64,000 nt of DNA from Nocardia rhamnosiphila NBRC 108938 (GCF_000720425.1 NZ_JOAJ01000006.1:227606-291605), one strand, 5' to 3'. Counted from the first letter of the stretch, positions 7,809 through 16,716 are shown. Translations and numbers: made by a program. Notes: a model not told the origin generated them from the letters alone.

Positions 7809-9212
7809 ATGATCCGGCCGACGAGCAGCCCGAGCAGCCCGCCCCGCGGGGTGTTGCTCCCGCTGGCGCTGGCGCAGTTCATCTGCAGCTTCGCCGGTTC
7901 GAACATGAACGTGATGATCACCGACATCAGCGAGGACCTCGATACCACCGTTCACGGCGTCCAGCTCACCATCACCTTGTTCCTGCTCGTGATGGCCGCT
8001 TTGATGATCCCCGGCGGCAAACTCACCGACCGCTACGGCCGCAAACGCTGCTTCATCGGCGGCCTCGCCGTCTACGGCGCCGGCGCGCTCATCAGCGCGC
8101 TCGCACCCTCTCTGGGCGTGCTGATGCTCGGCAACTCGATCCTCGAAGGCATCGGCACCGCCATGCTCATCCCCCCGGTCTACATCCTGGCCACCCTGCT
8201 GTTCACCGAATCGAACTCCCGGGCCCGAGCGTTCGGCGCGATCATGGCCATGGGCGGGATCGGTGCCGCCGCCGGCCCACTGATCGGCGGCCTCATCACC
8301 TCCGCCATCAGCTGGCGCGCCGCCTTCGGGTTCCAAGCACTGGTCATCGTCGTCATCATCGTCTCCAGCCGCCGCATCCTCGACCCCATACCCCCCGACC
8401 CCACCCGGCCCTTCGACCTGCGTGGCGCTTTCCTGTCGGCAGCCGGCCTGATCCTCCTGGTCGCTGGCATCCTCGCCGCCGACGACAACCTCTGGCTGAT
8501 GCTCGCCCTGCTCGCCGCGGGCGCGGTGACGCTCACGCTCTTCTTCGCCACCGTCCGGGCAGCCGAACGCGCCGGCCGCGAACCCCTGCTCTCCACGCGC
8601 CTGTTCCGCAACCGCACCGCCAACCTCGGGCTGATCACCCAGAACATCCAATGGCTGGTACTCATGGGCACCTCGTTCGTGGTGTCGGCCTACCTTCAAG
8701 TCGTCCGCGGATACAACGCCATCCACACCGGCGTCATCTTCACCGCCGCCACCGTCGGCCTGCTCCTCACCTCACTGTCGGCGGCGTGGCTGGCCCGACA
8801 CCACACCCGCCGCACCCTGATCATGACCGGATTCACCCTCACCATCACCGGTATCGCAGTCCTACTCGCCCTCGCCGGCCGCACGATCAACCCTTGGGGA
8901 TTCGCACCCGGCCTCCTACTCATCGGACTCGGACTCGGCGCGATGCTCACCCCCTCGGTCGACATCGTCCAATCCGCATTCGACGAACAACTCCAAGGCG
9001 AGATCTCCGGCCTGTCCCGCAGCGTCTCCAACCTCGGCTCCTCCCTCGGCACCGCCATCGCCGGCACCATCCTCGTCGCCGGACTCACCAGCCACGCCTA
9101 CGCCGCCGCCATGATCACCCTCGCACTCCTGGCCGCCCTCGGACTCGGCGTCACCGCCGCACTACCACGAACCCCCAACCCAGCAACCGCGACAACATCC
9201 AGCGGCGACTGA
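7809..9212 (+). CDS. MFS transporter (multidrug-export type)
   Basis: A 467-residue major facilitator with 12-14 predicted helices. The loop 2-3 signature GGKLTDRYGRKRCFIGG is intact, the helix-5 antiporter-like motif appears as AMGGIGAAAGPLIGG, and the N-terminal part (ALAQFICSFAGSNMNVMITDIS) resembles DHA2-type exporters. It begins 4 bases after the GH15 stop, so it is probably cotranscribed with it. The substrate cannot be inferred; export of a drug-like compound or a metabolite are both possible. The proton-relay region around helix 1 is complete, unlike the MFS relic at 1748. Confidence 0.88.
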   Translation: MIRPTSSPSSPPRGVLLPLALAQFICSFAGSNMNVMITDISEDLDTTVHGVQLTITLFLLVMAALMIPGGKLTDRYGRKRCFIGGLAVYGAGALISALAPSLGVLMLGNSILEGIGTAMLIPPVYILATLLFTESNSRARAFGAIMAMGGIGAAAGPLIGGLITSAISWRAAFGFQALVIVVIIVSSRRILDPIPPDPTRPFDLRGAFLSAAGLILLVAGILAADDNLWLMLALLAAGAVTLTLFFATVRAAERAGREPLLSTRLFRNRTANLGLITQNIQWLVLMGTSFVVSAYLQVVRGYNAIHTGVIFTAATVGLLLTSLSAAWLARHHTRRTLIMTGFTLTITGIAVLLALAGRTINPWGFAPGLLLIGLGLGAMLTPSVDIVQSAFDEQLQGEISGLSRSVSNLGSSLGTAIAGTILVAGLTSHAYAAAMITLALLAALGLGVTAALPRTPNPATATTSSGD

Positions 9213-9318
9213 ACCGTCGACCAGGTGCTGTAAACGATGCGTTCCCCCCGGATCTCGAAGTTTTCGGCGGAGTCTGCGCGGCGCGAACCCGAAATCCTCA
9301 GACGGCTGCGGTAGCGGA

Positions 9319-10020
9319 TCAGAACCAGAAGGGGTCTCCGTATCCGGTGGTTGCCACCGCGGTGTCGACACCGTCGACGCGGGCAGTGACGAAGGGCATG
9401 GCCGAGGCCGGCGACAAGCATCCGCTGACACGCAACGGCGTATCGGTGTGAGCGAACGTGTAGGGAAAGGCCACATCGCTGTCAAGTTCCGTGGCGCCGA
9501 CCACCGCCGCAGTGACCGCGCCGGGAGCCAGATTCACCCCGAGCGCTCCGCCAATGCCTGCGCCGACACCGATGCCGGGTGCGATAGACGCTGCTGTGGT
9601 GATGGCGACGCCGGGCGGAGCGTCCATGGCCAAGGCCACACCGACACCGACACCCTGCGCGAGCCCTGCGCCGGCACTGACGCCGGGGGAAATCCCGATC
9701 GAGATGCCGTTGGAGATATCGACCGCGCACCCGACCAGATACCCCACGACGACCTCACCCGCACGCACTACAACCGGGTCCAGGCCAACCGAATAGCCAC
9801 CGGACACCTTCACCGCGTGCGTGAAGGGAACACCCTGCGCGGTATCGGCACCGACCGGCACCACAGCGCCGGAATCGACCGCCGCGACCATCCGCAACCC
9901 ACCGGCCACGACCTCCCCCGGTACGGCACCCATGGCAGGAGGGACAGCCACACCACCGCCGATCGCGGCCACTGTCATCGCCGCGACCATCGCCCACGAC
10001 CGCCGGCATCGGCGCTTCAT
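9319..10020 (-). CDS. MspA-family porin
   Basis: Outer-membrane (mycomembrane) porin-like protein of 233 residues. The start at 10020 gives a classical signal peptide (MKRRCRRSWAMVAAMTVAAI, cleavage after a PPAMGA-type site near residue 30) and is preceded by GGGAG. The mature part begins VPGEVVAGGLRMVAAVDSG and carries the alternating Gly/hydrophobic strands expected of MspA family beta-barrels (GISIGISPGVSAG, GVGVGVALAM), ending with a compact C-terminal domain containing one Cys. MspA proteins form octameric channels in mycolic-acid-containing outer membranes, which is good evidence for the host group. A longer reading frame back to 10287 lacks any export signal and was not used. Confidence 0.85.
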   Translation of the reverse strand: MKRRCRRSWAMVAAMTVAAIGGGVAVPPAMGAVPGEVVAGGLRMVAAVDSGAVVPVGADTAQGVPFTHAVKVSGGYSVGLDPVVVRAGEVVVGYLVGCAVDISNGISIGISPGVSAGAGLAQGVGVGVALAMDAPPGVAITTAASIAPGIGVGAGIGGALGVNLAPGAVTAAVVGATELDSDVAFPYTFAHTDTPLRVSGCLSPASAMPFVTARVDGVDTAVATTGYGDPFWF

Positions 10021-10410
10021 CGCACTCCCGTCGCATAGCCAATCGAGACACATCGTGGGATTCGCCCACCGACGACCGGCGACCGATCCACGCAGCAGAG
10101 GCTCGAAGAAAAGTCGACCAAACAACTCCGAACCAGCCTCATCCTCCCGGAAAGTCAGTGCGGATGCGCAGCTGTCGACAACCAGCGTGTCGATAGCCGG
10201 GAGTTCTGGTAGTCCTCGCCGGGAACCCAACGAAATGTGGCGCACTGCGCTGTTCTCGTGGACCAGAGCCGGACTTTCGGGAACCATATTCGCAGGCTGA
10301 TGTCAGGGTGTGCGGTGAGTAGCAGTTCCTGCGTAAGTACCGCCCGGGGAGCACTGTTCAAAAAACGTGTCGTAAAGTCTGCGCGTTCAACAACATAGGA
10401 TCACCCTTTT
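10021..10410. other. Intergenic region between porin and recombinase, no gene seen
   Basis: About 390 bp between divergent genes. Codons in all frames look random. The last 60 bp are A/T-rich (runs such as CAAAAAACGTGTCG and CATAGGATCACC) and should hold the recombinase promoter and possibly its recombination site, but no convincing paired half-sites were found by eye. Confidence 0.5.
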
Positions 10411-11061
10411 ATGTACGATAATCCGGTGACGGATACTGATGCGCTCGAACCGTTTTCCCTCGACGGCGATGCCCTGGACCCGATCGGCGGAGGAGGAGCG
10501 CTGATCGGGTACGCCCGCGTCTCGACCCGCGACCAGAACCTCGACCGGCAAACCCGAGCCCTGAAGGCCGCCGGATGCAAGAAGGTGTTCTCCGACAAGA
10601 AGTCCGGAAAAGATGCCGAGCGTGAACAGCTGTCGGCCTGCCTGGACTACATGCGCGCCGGCGACACCCTCGTCGTCGCTTCCCTGGATCGCCTCGGCCG
10701 GTCCCTGCAGGACCTGATCTCGATCGTGGCCGACCTGCGCCGCCGCGGTATCGGGTTCCGGTCGCTGCACGAAGCACTCGACACCACCACTCCTGGTGGG
10801 CGCCTGGTGTTCCACGTCTTCGCCGCGCTGGCCGAATTCATCCGCGAGCTCATCGTCGACGGCACCCACGAAGGCCTCGCCGCAGCACGGGCCCGCGGGC
10901 AGCGCCTCGGCCGGCCACCGGCCATGAGCGAGGAACAGATCCGGCAGGCCCGCGCGCTGTTAACCCGGCCCGATGAGTCGGTGTCCTCGATCGCGCGGCT
11001 ACTGGGGGTCTCGCGGACCACGCTGTACAAATACGTCCCGGAGTTGACCGCAAGTAACTGA
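10411..11061 (+). CDS. Serine recombinase (resolvase/invertase family)
   Basis: A 216-residue site-specific serine recombinase. The catalytic domain begins at about residue 31 with LIGYARVSTRDQ, where Ser38 is the nucleophile; the arginine cluster VASLDRLGRS and the E-helix region FHVFAALAEFIRELI follow. A C-terminal helix-turn-helix (SVSSIARLLGVSRTTLYKYV) binds DNA. The first 30 residues are an unusual acidic lead-in; an internal start is possible, but ATG 10411 follows AGGA at reasonable spacing. Such short resolvases typically act on transposons, plasmids or invertible segments, so this gene marks the 10-14.7 kb segment as probably mobile in the past. No paired transposase or inverted repeats were found. 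Confidence 0.88.
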   Translation: MYDNPVTDTDALEPFSLDGDALDPIGGGGALIGYARVSTRDQNLDRQTRALKAAGCKKVFSDKKSGKDAEREQLSACLDYMRAGDTLVVASLDRLGRSLQDLISIVADLRRRGIGFRSLHEALDTTTPGGRLVFHVFAALAEFIRELIVDGTHEGLAAARARGQRLGRPPAMSEEQIRQARALLTRPDESVSSIARLLGVSRTTLYKYVPELTASN

Positions 11062-11209
11062 CGTACTTTTCGCGCCGAGTCGCGGAGACCGGGGTCTGGA
11101 GGGGCGACCCAGTCGGCTGTGCCGGGTCAAAATCAGGATCGCGTGGGCGTAAGTCCGATTGCCGGGATGCCGAAATCCATTTGATGGCAGGCTGTTGCGG
11201 GTGGTGGGT

Positions 11210-13216
11210 ATGGAAACCGGGGGCATGTTCCGGCTGCTCGCAGCACTGTTGAGACCGGTCAGGTTCTTGTATCAGATGTGGCGGCCGAGCACCCGCAGGC
11301 TTTCGATCGCGGTTCTGTCCGATGACCTGGCCGGCCAGGTCAAGCAAGAGGAACAACGCCAACGGCGGGCTTTGCGGGCCGAGGGCAGCACGTTCATGCC
11401 CGTCGAGTTCACTGCCGCCCCCCAGCCACACCGTGCTGGTGAGGTACTCGATTCGGCGGCGGTCGGCGAGATCGCCGACTACTTCACCCTGCCCGAGCAG
11501 CCGCACCGTCGGCGGTTGGTCGTGCTCGGCGACGCGGGGAGCGGCAAAACAGTCGCGGCCACCTATCTGGTATTAGGGCTCCTGGACAACCGCTGGGATT
11601 TGGCTGATTCCCGCCGGGCCGAGGAACCGATACCGGTGAGGGTCAATGCCGCTGGCTGGGGCGGCGAGGAGGATTTATCCCGATGGCTGACCACTCGGCT
11701 GGGCTATGACTACCGGCTGCGCCCCAATGTTGCCCAGGAAATGCTCGCCCGTGGCCTGATCCTGCCGGTGATCGACGGTCTCGACGAAATGGACACCGAC
11801 GGCGGTGACCGTTCGCGCGCTCGCGCGCTACTGAACCGGCTCAACAGCGCCCCGTGGCGGGACCGGCCCGCGGTGGTTTTGTGCCGCACCACCGAATTCG
11901 ACCAACTGACCCGAGACGGTGAAGACAACGGTCTGCACGGCGCTACCATGATCACCCTGCAACCCCTGCTCGCCATCCGGGCGGTCGACTACCTCACCAC
12001 CTACCAACACGATATCGGCACCCATGGCGCAGCCTGGACCGACATCATCGGTCACCTACGCGACCAGCCCCACAGCCCCCTGGCCACAGCGCTGCAGACA
12101 CCTTGGCTACTCGGCCTCACCGCCACCACCTTGCGTGGCAGTCCGTCCACCGCCCCCCGACTCCTCGCCTGCACCAGCCCTGACGAGGTTCGCGAACTAC
12201 TGTTCGCAGCGCAAATCCCCACCGTGGTGGGAGCGACCAACGAGAGCAAGGAGTACCGCGACTACACCAGCGACAACGCCGAAAGATGGCTGCAATCGCT
12301 GGCCAAGTGCCTCCAGCAGCGTCGTGACACCGGCAGAGATGGCACCGCCATAAGACTCGACGAGATCTGGGAAATCGCAGGATCCATACGCACCCGTATC
12401 CTGCACTCCATTGTGGTCGCGGCCGGAGTCGGGATCACCGCCGGGCATGCGTTATGGCTTCTCGATGGGCTCACGGCAGGGCTCACAGGCGGTGTCGGGC
12501 TCGGGATCACAGCCGGACTCGTGGTCGGACTCGGCCCGGGCCCGGCAGCGGCTCGCGTGGCATGGAGTGTGCCGGGCCGTTCTCGTTGGAAAAAGGGGCT
12601 GATGGCTGGTCTCATAACTGGGCTCACGACCGGCCTCGTGGCCGGACTCGGGACCGGGATCACGGGCGGGCTCCTCGATGGGCTCCTCGATGGGCTCACG
12701 ACCGGGCTCACGGCCGGGCTCGTGGGAGGGATCGGGGTCGGGCTCGCAGTGGGGCTCGCGGCCGACGCGAAAGACCAGTTGGCTCTTGGGATCGATGCGC
12801 GGCGACTCATTCGCGATGACATCCAAGCTGCCCTCGTGTGCGCCGTTCTCCTCGGAGCAGTAGTCGCGCTCATGGCTGCGCTCACGGACGGCCCCCGGCT
12901 CGCGCTCGCGCTGTTTCTGGCATGTGGGAGCGGTTTCGGGCTCACGGGCGGGCTCACAGGCGGGCATGCGGCAGGCCGGTTCTACGCCGCTGTAGTTATC
13001 TTCTGGGTCACGCAGGAATTCCCGAGGAATCCTGCCGTGTTCCTCGACTGGGCTCGCCGCGGGGGCCTGCTCCGGCTCGATGGCACCGCCTACCAGTTCC
13101 GGCACGAGACCTACCAGCAGTGGATCCACGCCCGCGCCCATCTTGCCGAACTCCAGGCCGCCACTCTGTTGGAGAGCGACATCCGGCAACAGGGAACAAT
13201 TGCCAGAGGTCAGTAG
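11210..13216 (+). CDS. NACHT-domain NTPase with glycine-zipper membrane tail
   Basis: A STAND-class NTPase of about 668 residues. After a short hydrophobic/basic head (MFRLLAALLRPVRFLYQMW), the NACHT core shows Walker A GDAGSGKT (residues 107-114) and Walker B LILPVIDGLDEMD (184-196), followed by the sensor region VVLCRTTEFDQL and a helical domain to about 400. The C-terminal third is nearly all membrane: tetrapeptides of the form GLxx repeat many times, interrupted by a basic loop (RSRWKKG). A final soluble segment resembles the end of actinobacterial NACHT proteins (YQFRHETYQQWIHAR). NACHT proteins sense a trigger, oligomerise and fire an effector; here the tail could be a pore, which is inference. 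ATG 11225 and a start at 11159 are alternatives. Confidence 0.8.
   Translation: METGGMFRLLAALLRPVRFLYQMWRPSTRRLSIAVLSDDLAGQVKQEEQRQRRALRAEGSTFMPVEFTAAPQPHRAGEVLDSAAVGEIADYFTLPEQPHRRRLVVLGDAGSGKTVAATYLVLGLLDNRWDLADSRRAEEPIPVRVNAAGWGGEEDLSRWLTTRLGYDYRLRPNVAQEMLARGLILPVIDGLDEMDTDGGDRSRARALLNRLNSAPWRDRPAVVLCRTTEFDQLTRDGEDNGLHGATMITLQPLLAIRAVDYLTTYQHDIGTHGAAWTDIIGHLRDQPHSPLATALQTPWLLGLTATTLRGSPSTAPRLLACTSPDEVRELLFAAQIPTVVGATNESKEYRDYTSDNAERWLQSLAKCLQQRRDTGRDGTAIRLDEIWEIAGSIRTRILHSIVVAAGVGITAGHALWLLDGLTAGLTGGVGLGITAGLVVGLGPGPAAARVAWSVPGRSRWKKGLMAGLITGLTTGLVAGLGTGITGGLLDGLLDGLTTGLTAGLVGGIGVGLAVGLAADAKDQLALGIDARRLIRDDIQAALVCAVLLGAVVALMAALTDGPRLALALFLACGSGFGLTGGLTGGHAAGRFYAAVVIFWVTQEFPRNPAVFLDWARRGGLLRLDGTAYQFRHETYQQWIHARAHLAELQAATLLESDIRQQGTIARGQ
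12447..12770 (+). repeat. Degenerate 12-bp tandem repeat encoding GLxx tetrapeptides
   Basis: Within the NACHT gene, units like GGGCTCACGACC recur in frame with 12-bp periodicity in two blocks (about 12450-12535 and 12597-12770), separated by a basic segment. They encode runs such as GLTTGLTAGLVGGIGVGLAV. The repeats stay in frame and retain Gly-Leu at the first two positions. Confidence 0.8.
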
Positions 13217-13364
13217 CCAAATCCGGGCGGAGAAGATCTGTCCATCTGGGCTCTACTCCAAATAGACAAGGTTGGTGAACCGGCGGCCGAGGGCCGTCAC
13301 CTCAATCTTTGCTGGACGGATTAATTGCCGGTTGCCGTGGAACCCGGCTGTGCGTTGCCAAGGG

Positions 13365-13718
13365 CTACTGAGCGCCGGGGCTGCCGACCGGGCGCATCAC
13401 CAGATCGAATCGGCGGATGTCGTCGTTGTCGTACCAGCCGTCCGGTCGGCGGGTGTAGACGATGTTTCCAGCTCCGTCGTACAGGTGATCTGGGTAGGGG
13501 TCGGTGCCCATGACGTCACCGCGCTGGCGCCACCGTTCGGCCTGGACGGGGTCGAACGGTGGCGGGTCGGTGGCACGGGCCTGTTCTGCGGCGCGGAGTT
13601 CGGCGTTGAACTGGTCGAGCACGGCTTGCGCGCGAACTTGTTCGGCGGGGTTAGGGATCCGTGGGTGGTTCTCATCGGCCCCTTCCTCATGGGGACGGCC
13701 GGCGGGTGGCTCGTACAT
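13365..13718 (-). CDS. Small hypothetical protein downstream of the ADP-ribosyltransferase gene
   Basis: A 117-residue protein of unknown family. It is rich in Pro, Glu, Asp and Arg; the middle holds a helix-forming segment (AEQVRAQAVLDQFNAELRAAEQ) and the C-terminal half a patch of aromatic and acidic residues (PDHLYDGAGNIVYTRRPDGWYDND). No signal peptide or membrane segment is present. It starts 18 bp after the toxin-like gene on the same strand, the position usual for an immunity protein, but its sequence gives no direct sign of that function; it could also be a chaperone or a displaced toxin segment. Confidence 0.6.
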   Translation of the reverse strand: MYEPPAGRPHEEGADENHPRIPNPAEQVRAQAVLDQFNAELRAAEQARATDPPPFDPVQAERWRQRGDVMGTDPYPDHLYDGAGNIVYTRRPDGWYDNDDIRRFDLVMRPVGSPGAQ

Positions 13719-13736
13719 CGCAATCTTCGCTTTCTT

Positions 13737-14687
13737 CTAGATTTCGGCCATCTGGATGATGGTTTTGCCGTCCGGGCCGGGGAACTTGTTGTGTACGAAG
13801 AACTGGGTACCGGACTTGAACAGCACCTCGTCGTCGAGTCCGGAGTATTCCCCGACCGGGACTCCTGTCTTGGAAACGATCTGGAATTCCACCTTCTGAT
13901 TCCCGGCGAATGTGGGGTCCGTGCCGTCAGGTTTCAGTGAGGACGATGGCCAGCCGCTCTCGGTGACCGGCTGCCCTGGCTGGTAGCGGGCCAGTTGGTC
14001 TTCGGACAGGTTGATGTGCCGTACAACCGGCCCCTGATGCGGGGGCAGTTTGCCCAGTGCCTCGTCCAGGGCGTTTTTCTGCTGTAGCTCCTCGGGGGTC
14101 AACGGTTCACCGCGGTAGAGCTTCTGGTTGATCGTCACCCCGTTCTGGTCGTATTTCATCTGCCCGGTTTGCAGGGCTTTCACGTCATCGGGTGTGAGTG
14201 ACCAGTTCGTCGAGGTGGGCCGGGTCCCGCCGGGCGCCTTCTTGTTGATCATGTCCCAGATCTGGCCCATGCGCTGTTTGTGGGTGGACCAGTCCGGGAT
14301 GTCTTTGAACCCGCGGCCCAGCCCTCGCGCTTTGAAGATCGCGATGAACGGCCGGATCTTGGGGCCGTACTTCGCGCACAGTGCCGCCACCCGTGAGGCG
14401 CCGATCGCGGCACCGATCGGGCCGGCGGCACCGAAGGTGATGAACGACGCGGCGATGGTCACCGCGCCGGTGATCGCCATCTCGACACCGGTATCGATGA
14501 CGAACTGGATGAGGAGTCCTTCGATCTCCTTGCGCATCGCTTCGAGTTCGTCGTGGTGTTCGGTAGTCGTAGTGGTCATCTGACCGAACCCGGCCACAGT
14601 GACAGCGGCTGCGGCGGACAGCGCTTTAAGGTCGTCGTCGATGTGGTCGAGTTCGGGTGCGGTGATCGGGGCGAACATGGTCGCCAC
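13737..14687 (-). CDS. ADP-ribosyltransferase toxin-like protein
   Basis: A 316-residue protein. Residues 40-125 form a helical and glycine-rich hydrophobic region (AITGAVTIAASFITFGAAGP) typical of the middle part of WXG100-linked polymorphic toxins. The C-terminal domain (about 180-316) has the R-S-E layout of arginine-type ADP-ribosyltransferases: Arg192 in LYRGE, the SSS of GWPSSS at 248-250, and Glu287 in LDDEVLF, followed by a beta-rich end. The first acidic position is Asp285 rather than Glu, so the pair is D-x-E. The usual N-terminal WXG100-like helical hairpin is absent; the gene starts 14 bp after the TetR stop codon, so the N-terminus may have been lost, or this is a short form. Predicted action is NAD-dependent modification of a host or rival protein. 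Confidence 0.7.
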   Translation of the reverse strand: MATMFAPITAPELDHIDDDLKALSAAAAVTVAGFGQMTTTTTEHHDELEAMRKEIEGLLIQFVIDTGVEMAITGAVTIAASFITFGAAGPIGAAIGASRVAALCAKYGPKIRPFIAIFKARGLGRGFKDIPDWSTHKQRMGQIWDMINKKAPGGTRPTSTNWSLTPDDVKALQTGQMKYDQNGVTINQKLYRGEPLTPEELQQKNALDEALGKLPPHQGPVVRHINLSEDQLARYQPGQPVTESGWPSSSLKPDGTDPTFAGNQKVEFQIVSKTGVPVGEYSGLDDEVLFKSGTQFFVHNKFPGPDGKTIIQMAEI

Positions 14688-14700
14688 GCGGTCGTGGCCG

Positions 14701-15438
14701 CTACCGATCCGGGGGACCCGTGAGGATCGCGGTGACGGTATCGATCAGTTCGTTGAGCAGTTCGTCGGGAGAGAGCCGGGTTCCGCTGAGCGCCAGCATG
14801 CCGCGCAGACCGTCCGGGTCGCCGAGGGTCTGGAATGTCAGGTTCATGGCCTGGGTGAGGCGGAAACGGATCGTCCGGGAGGCGACGCCGGGGGCGGTCT
14901 GCTCCAGCAGGGCGTTGAAACGCAGAGCCTGGGGAGCGAACCCCTCGGTGAGCTTGGTCAGGGCGGGATGGTTACCGCTCATGATGCCCGCGACCAGCCG
15001 GATCCACGGTGTGCCGCCGGCGGCGGCGAGTTCGCCGACCGGGCGGACGAAGGCGTCGGCCAGTGCCCGGGCATCGGGTGCGCCGGCGTCCTCGACGGCG
15101 TCCAGCAGTTCGGCGCGGCGGGTGTGCAGTTGTTCGCTGCGGCGGCTGATCAGTGCGTCGACCAGGGCGTCCTTGGAGCCGAAGTGATAGTGCACGGACG
15201 CGACGTTCGCCCCGGCCTCGGCCATCACCGAACGCAGGGAGACCGCGTCGATCCCGCGTTCGGCGAAGAGCCGTTCGGCGGCCAGGATCAGGCGCTGATC
15301 GGTGGGGAGGCCGGCCTCGGGGGAGTGCCCGTGGCCGGGGTCCGGACGGGCCTCGCCGCGGGCAGCGGCCGGACCCCGGCGCGGGGATGCGGCGGGCGAG
15401 GATATCTCCCGCCCGGTCCGCACCCGGCTTCTCGTCAT
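14701..15438 (-). CDS. TetR-family transcriptional regulator
   Basis: A 245-residue regulator. After a long basic, disordered lead-in, the HTH lies in RLILAAERLFAERGIDAVSL and MAEAGANVASVHYHFGSKDALVDAL, the classic TetR signature. The C-terminal ligand-binding domain (from about residue 90) is Leu/Ala-rich with no recognised ligand motif. It is the last gene of the minus-strand thiolase-DUF35 operon (10 bp after the thiolase stop when ATG 15438 is used; ATG 15471 would overlap it). It probably controls this operon through the palindrome at 20109-20124 and responds to an acyl-CoA; both points are inference. Confidence 0.85.
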   Translation of the reverse strand: MTRSRVRTGREISSPAASPRRGPAAARGEARPDPGHGHSPEAGLPTDQRLILAAERLFAERGIDAVSLRSVMAEAGANVASVHYHFGSKDALVDALISRRSEQLHTRRAELLDAVEDAGAPDARALADAFVRPVGELAAAGGTPWIRLVAGIMSGNHPALTKLTEGFAPQALRFNALLEQTAPGVASRTIRFRLTQAMNLTFQTLGDPDGLRGMLALSGTRLSPDELLNELIDTVTAILTGPPDR

Positions 15439-15448
15439 GACCGGAACT

Positions 15449-16648
15449 CTAGGAGACCGCGCCCGGCGCACCGTACAGGGTCACGACGCAGGCCCCGCCG
15501 AGGCCGAGATTGTGGGCGAGCCCGAGCCGCGCGCCCTCCACCTGACGCGCACCCGCCGCCCCGCGTACCTGGGTGACCAGTTCCGTGCACTGCGCCAGCC
15601 CGGTGGCGCCGAGCGGATGTCCCTTGGAGATGAGCCCACCCGACGGGTTGACCACCCAGCGCCCGCCGTAGGTGGTCGCGCCCGACTCCACCAGCGCCCC
15701 GGATTCGCCTTCGCCGCACAGACCCAGCGCCTCGTAGGTGAGCAACTCGTTGATGGAGAAGCAGTCGTGCAGTTCGAGCACATCGATATCGTCGATACCC
15801 ACCCCGGCGGTCTCCAGTACCTTCCGGCCGGCGATACGCGCCATGGGCGCGCCGACCACGTCGATCATCGACCCCGACTCGAACGAGGCGCCGGTATCGG
15901 TCACCAGTTCCTGGGCGAGGATCGGTACCGCTCGATCGAGACCGTGTTCGCGCACATAGCGTTCGCTCACCAGCACCGCCGCGCCGGCGCCGTCGGACAT
16001 GGGTGAGCACTGTGAGCGGGTCAGCGGATCGGAGACCAGTTTGTCGCCGAGCACCTGGTCGAGGGTGTAGGCGTCCTGGAACTGGGCCTTGGGATTGCGA
16101 GTGGAGTGTTCGTGGTTCTTCACCGCGACCCGGGCCAGCTGTTCGCGGGTGGTCCCGTACCGTTCCATATGCTCGGCCGCGGCCGCGCTGAAGAATTGGG
16201 CGGTCATCGGTGCGTTACCGAAACCGGCGGCCGCCTTCAGCGCGTCCATGTGCCGGTCCACTGTGGTGACCTTCGGGATCGTGCCGTCACCGGACATCGC
16301 CTGTTTGGTCATCTGCTCGAACCCGACCGCCAGCACGATATCGGCCAGCCCGGCCTGCACCCATTCCCGGGCGAGTACGAGCGCGGTGGATCCGGTGGCG
16401 CAGTTGTTGTTGACGTTCACCATCGGGATACCGGTGAGGCCGATATCGTAGAGCGCCCGCTGCCCCGCGGTGGAGGGCTGGAAGACATACCCGACGGCGG
16501 CGCGCTGCACCTGGTCGTAACCCACTCCGGCGTCGGTGAGCGCCTGGCCCACCGCCTCGGCGACCATCTCCGGATACGTCCAGTCCCGAGACTGGATCTT
16601 CTCGAACTTGGTCATCCCGACCCCGGCGACATACACCCGTCCGGTCAT
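15449..16648 (-). CDS. SCP-x-type thiolase (lipid-transfer protein)
   Basis: A 399-residue thiolase-fold enzyme of the SCP-x group, which cleaves 3-ketoacyl-CoA, often on steroid or branched side chains. The nucleophile Cys83 is in NNNCATGS, the His of HDCFSINE and the GHPLGATG His are present, and the C-terminal glycine-rich motif NLGLGGACVV carries the second catalytic Cys, so it should be a working thiolase. The start codon overlaps the stop of a 23-aa upstream ORF (ATGA), and its Shine-Dalgarno GAGGAG lies inside that ORF, indicating translational coupling. It contrasts with the two operon mates that lack the nucleophilic Cys. Confidence 0.92.
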   Translation of the reverse strand: MTGRVYVAGVGMTKFEKIQSRDWTYPEMVAEAVGQALTDAGVGYDQVQRAAVGYVFQPSTAGQRALYDIGLTGIPMVNVNNNCATGSTALVLAREWVQAGLADIVLAVGFEQMTKQAMSGDGTIPKVTTVDRHMDALKAAAGFGNAPMTAQFFSAAAAEHMERYGTTREQLARVAVKNHEHSTRNPKAQFQDAYTLDQVLGDKLVSDPLTRSQCSPMSDGAGAAVLVSERYVREHGLDRAVPILAQELVTDTGASFESGSMIDVVGAPMARIAGRKVLETAGVGIDDIDVLELHDCFSINELLTYEALGLCGEGESGALVESGATTYGGRWVVNPSGGLISKGHPLGATGLAQCTELVTQVRGAAGARQVEGARLGLAHNLGLGGACVVTLYGAPGAVS

Positions 16649-16716
16649 TGTTTCTCCTCAGAAGCTGTTACATGCGGTCCGCGGAGGCCGTAGCGAAGCT
16701 GGAGGTATCGCCTCAT
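16645..16716 (-). CDS. Micropeptide 2 of a tandem pair (23 aa), coupled to the thiolase
   Basis: The ORF begins MRRYLQLRYGLRGPH and ends in EEKQ. It follows micropeptide 1 with an ATGA stop/start overlap and overlaps the thiolase start in the same way. Both ORFs are exactly 23 codons; 14 residues are identical and most others conservative (F/Y, S/T, T/S, R/K). The two GAG codons of the EE pair form the ribosome-binding site of the next gene. The peptide is strongly basic at the N-terminus and shows no signal or membrane segment. I do not recognise a family. Confidence 0.6.
   Translation of the reverse strand: MRRYLQLRYGLRGPHVTASEEKQ

Noticed and set aside
9213..9318. Extension or small gene between MFS and porin genes
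   Set aside because: Only about 100 bp without start codon or motif.
10353..10410. Recombination site for the serine recombinase
   Set aside because: No pair of inverted half-sites with a 2-bp centre could be recognised.
15439..15471. Upstream start of the TetR gene at 15471
   Set aside because: It would overlap the thiolase by 23 bp and adds no family sequence; ATG 15438 fits better.
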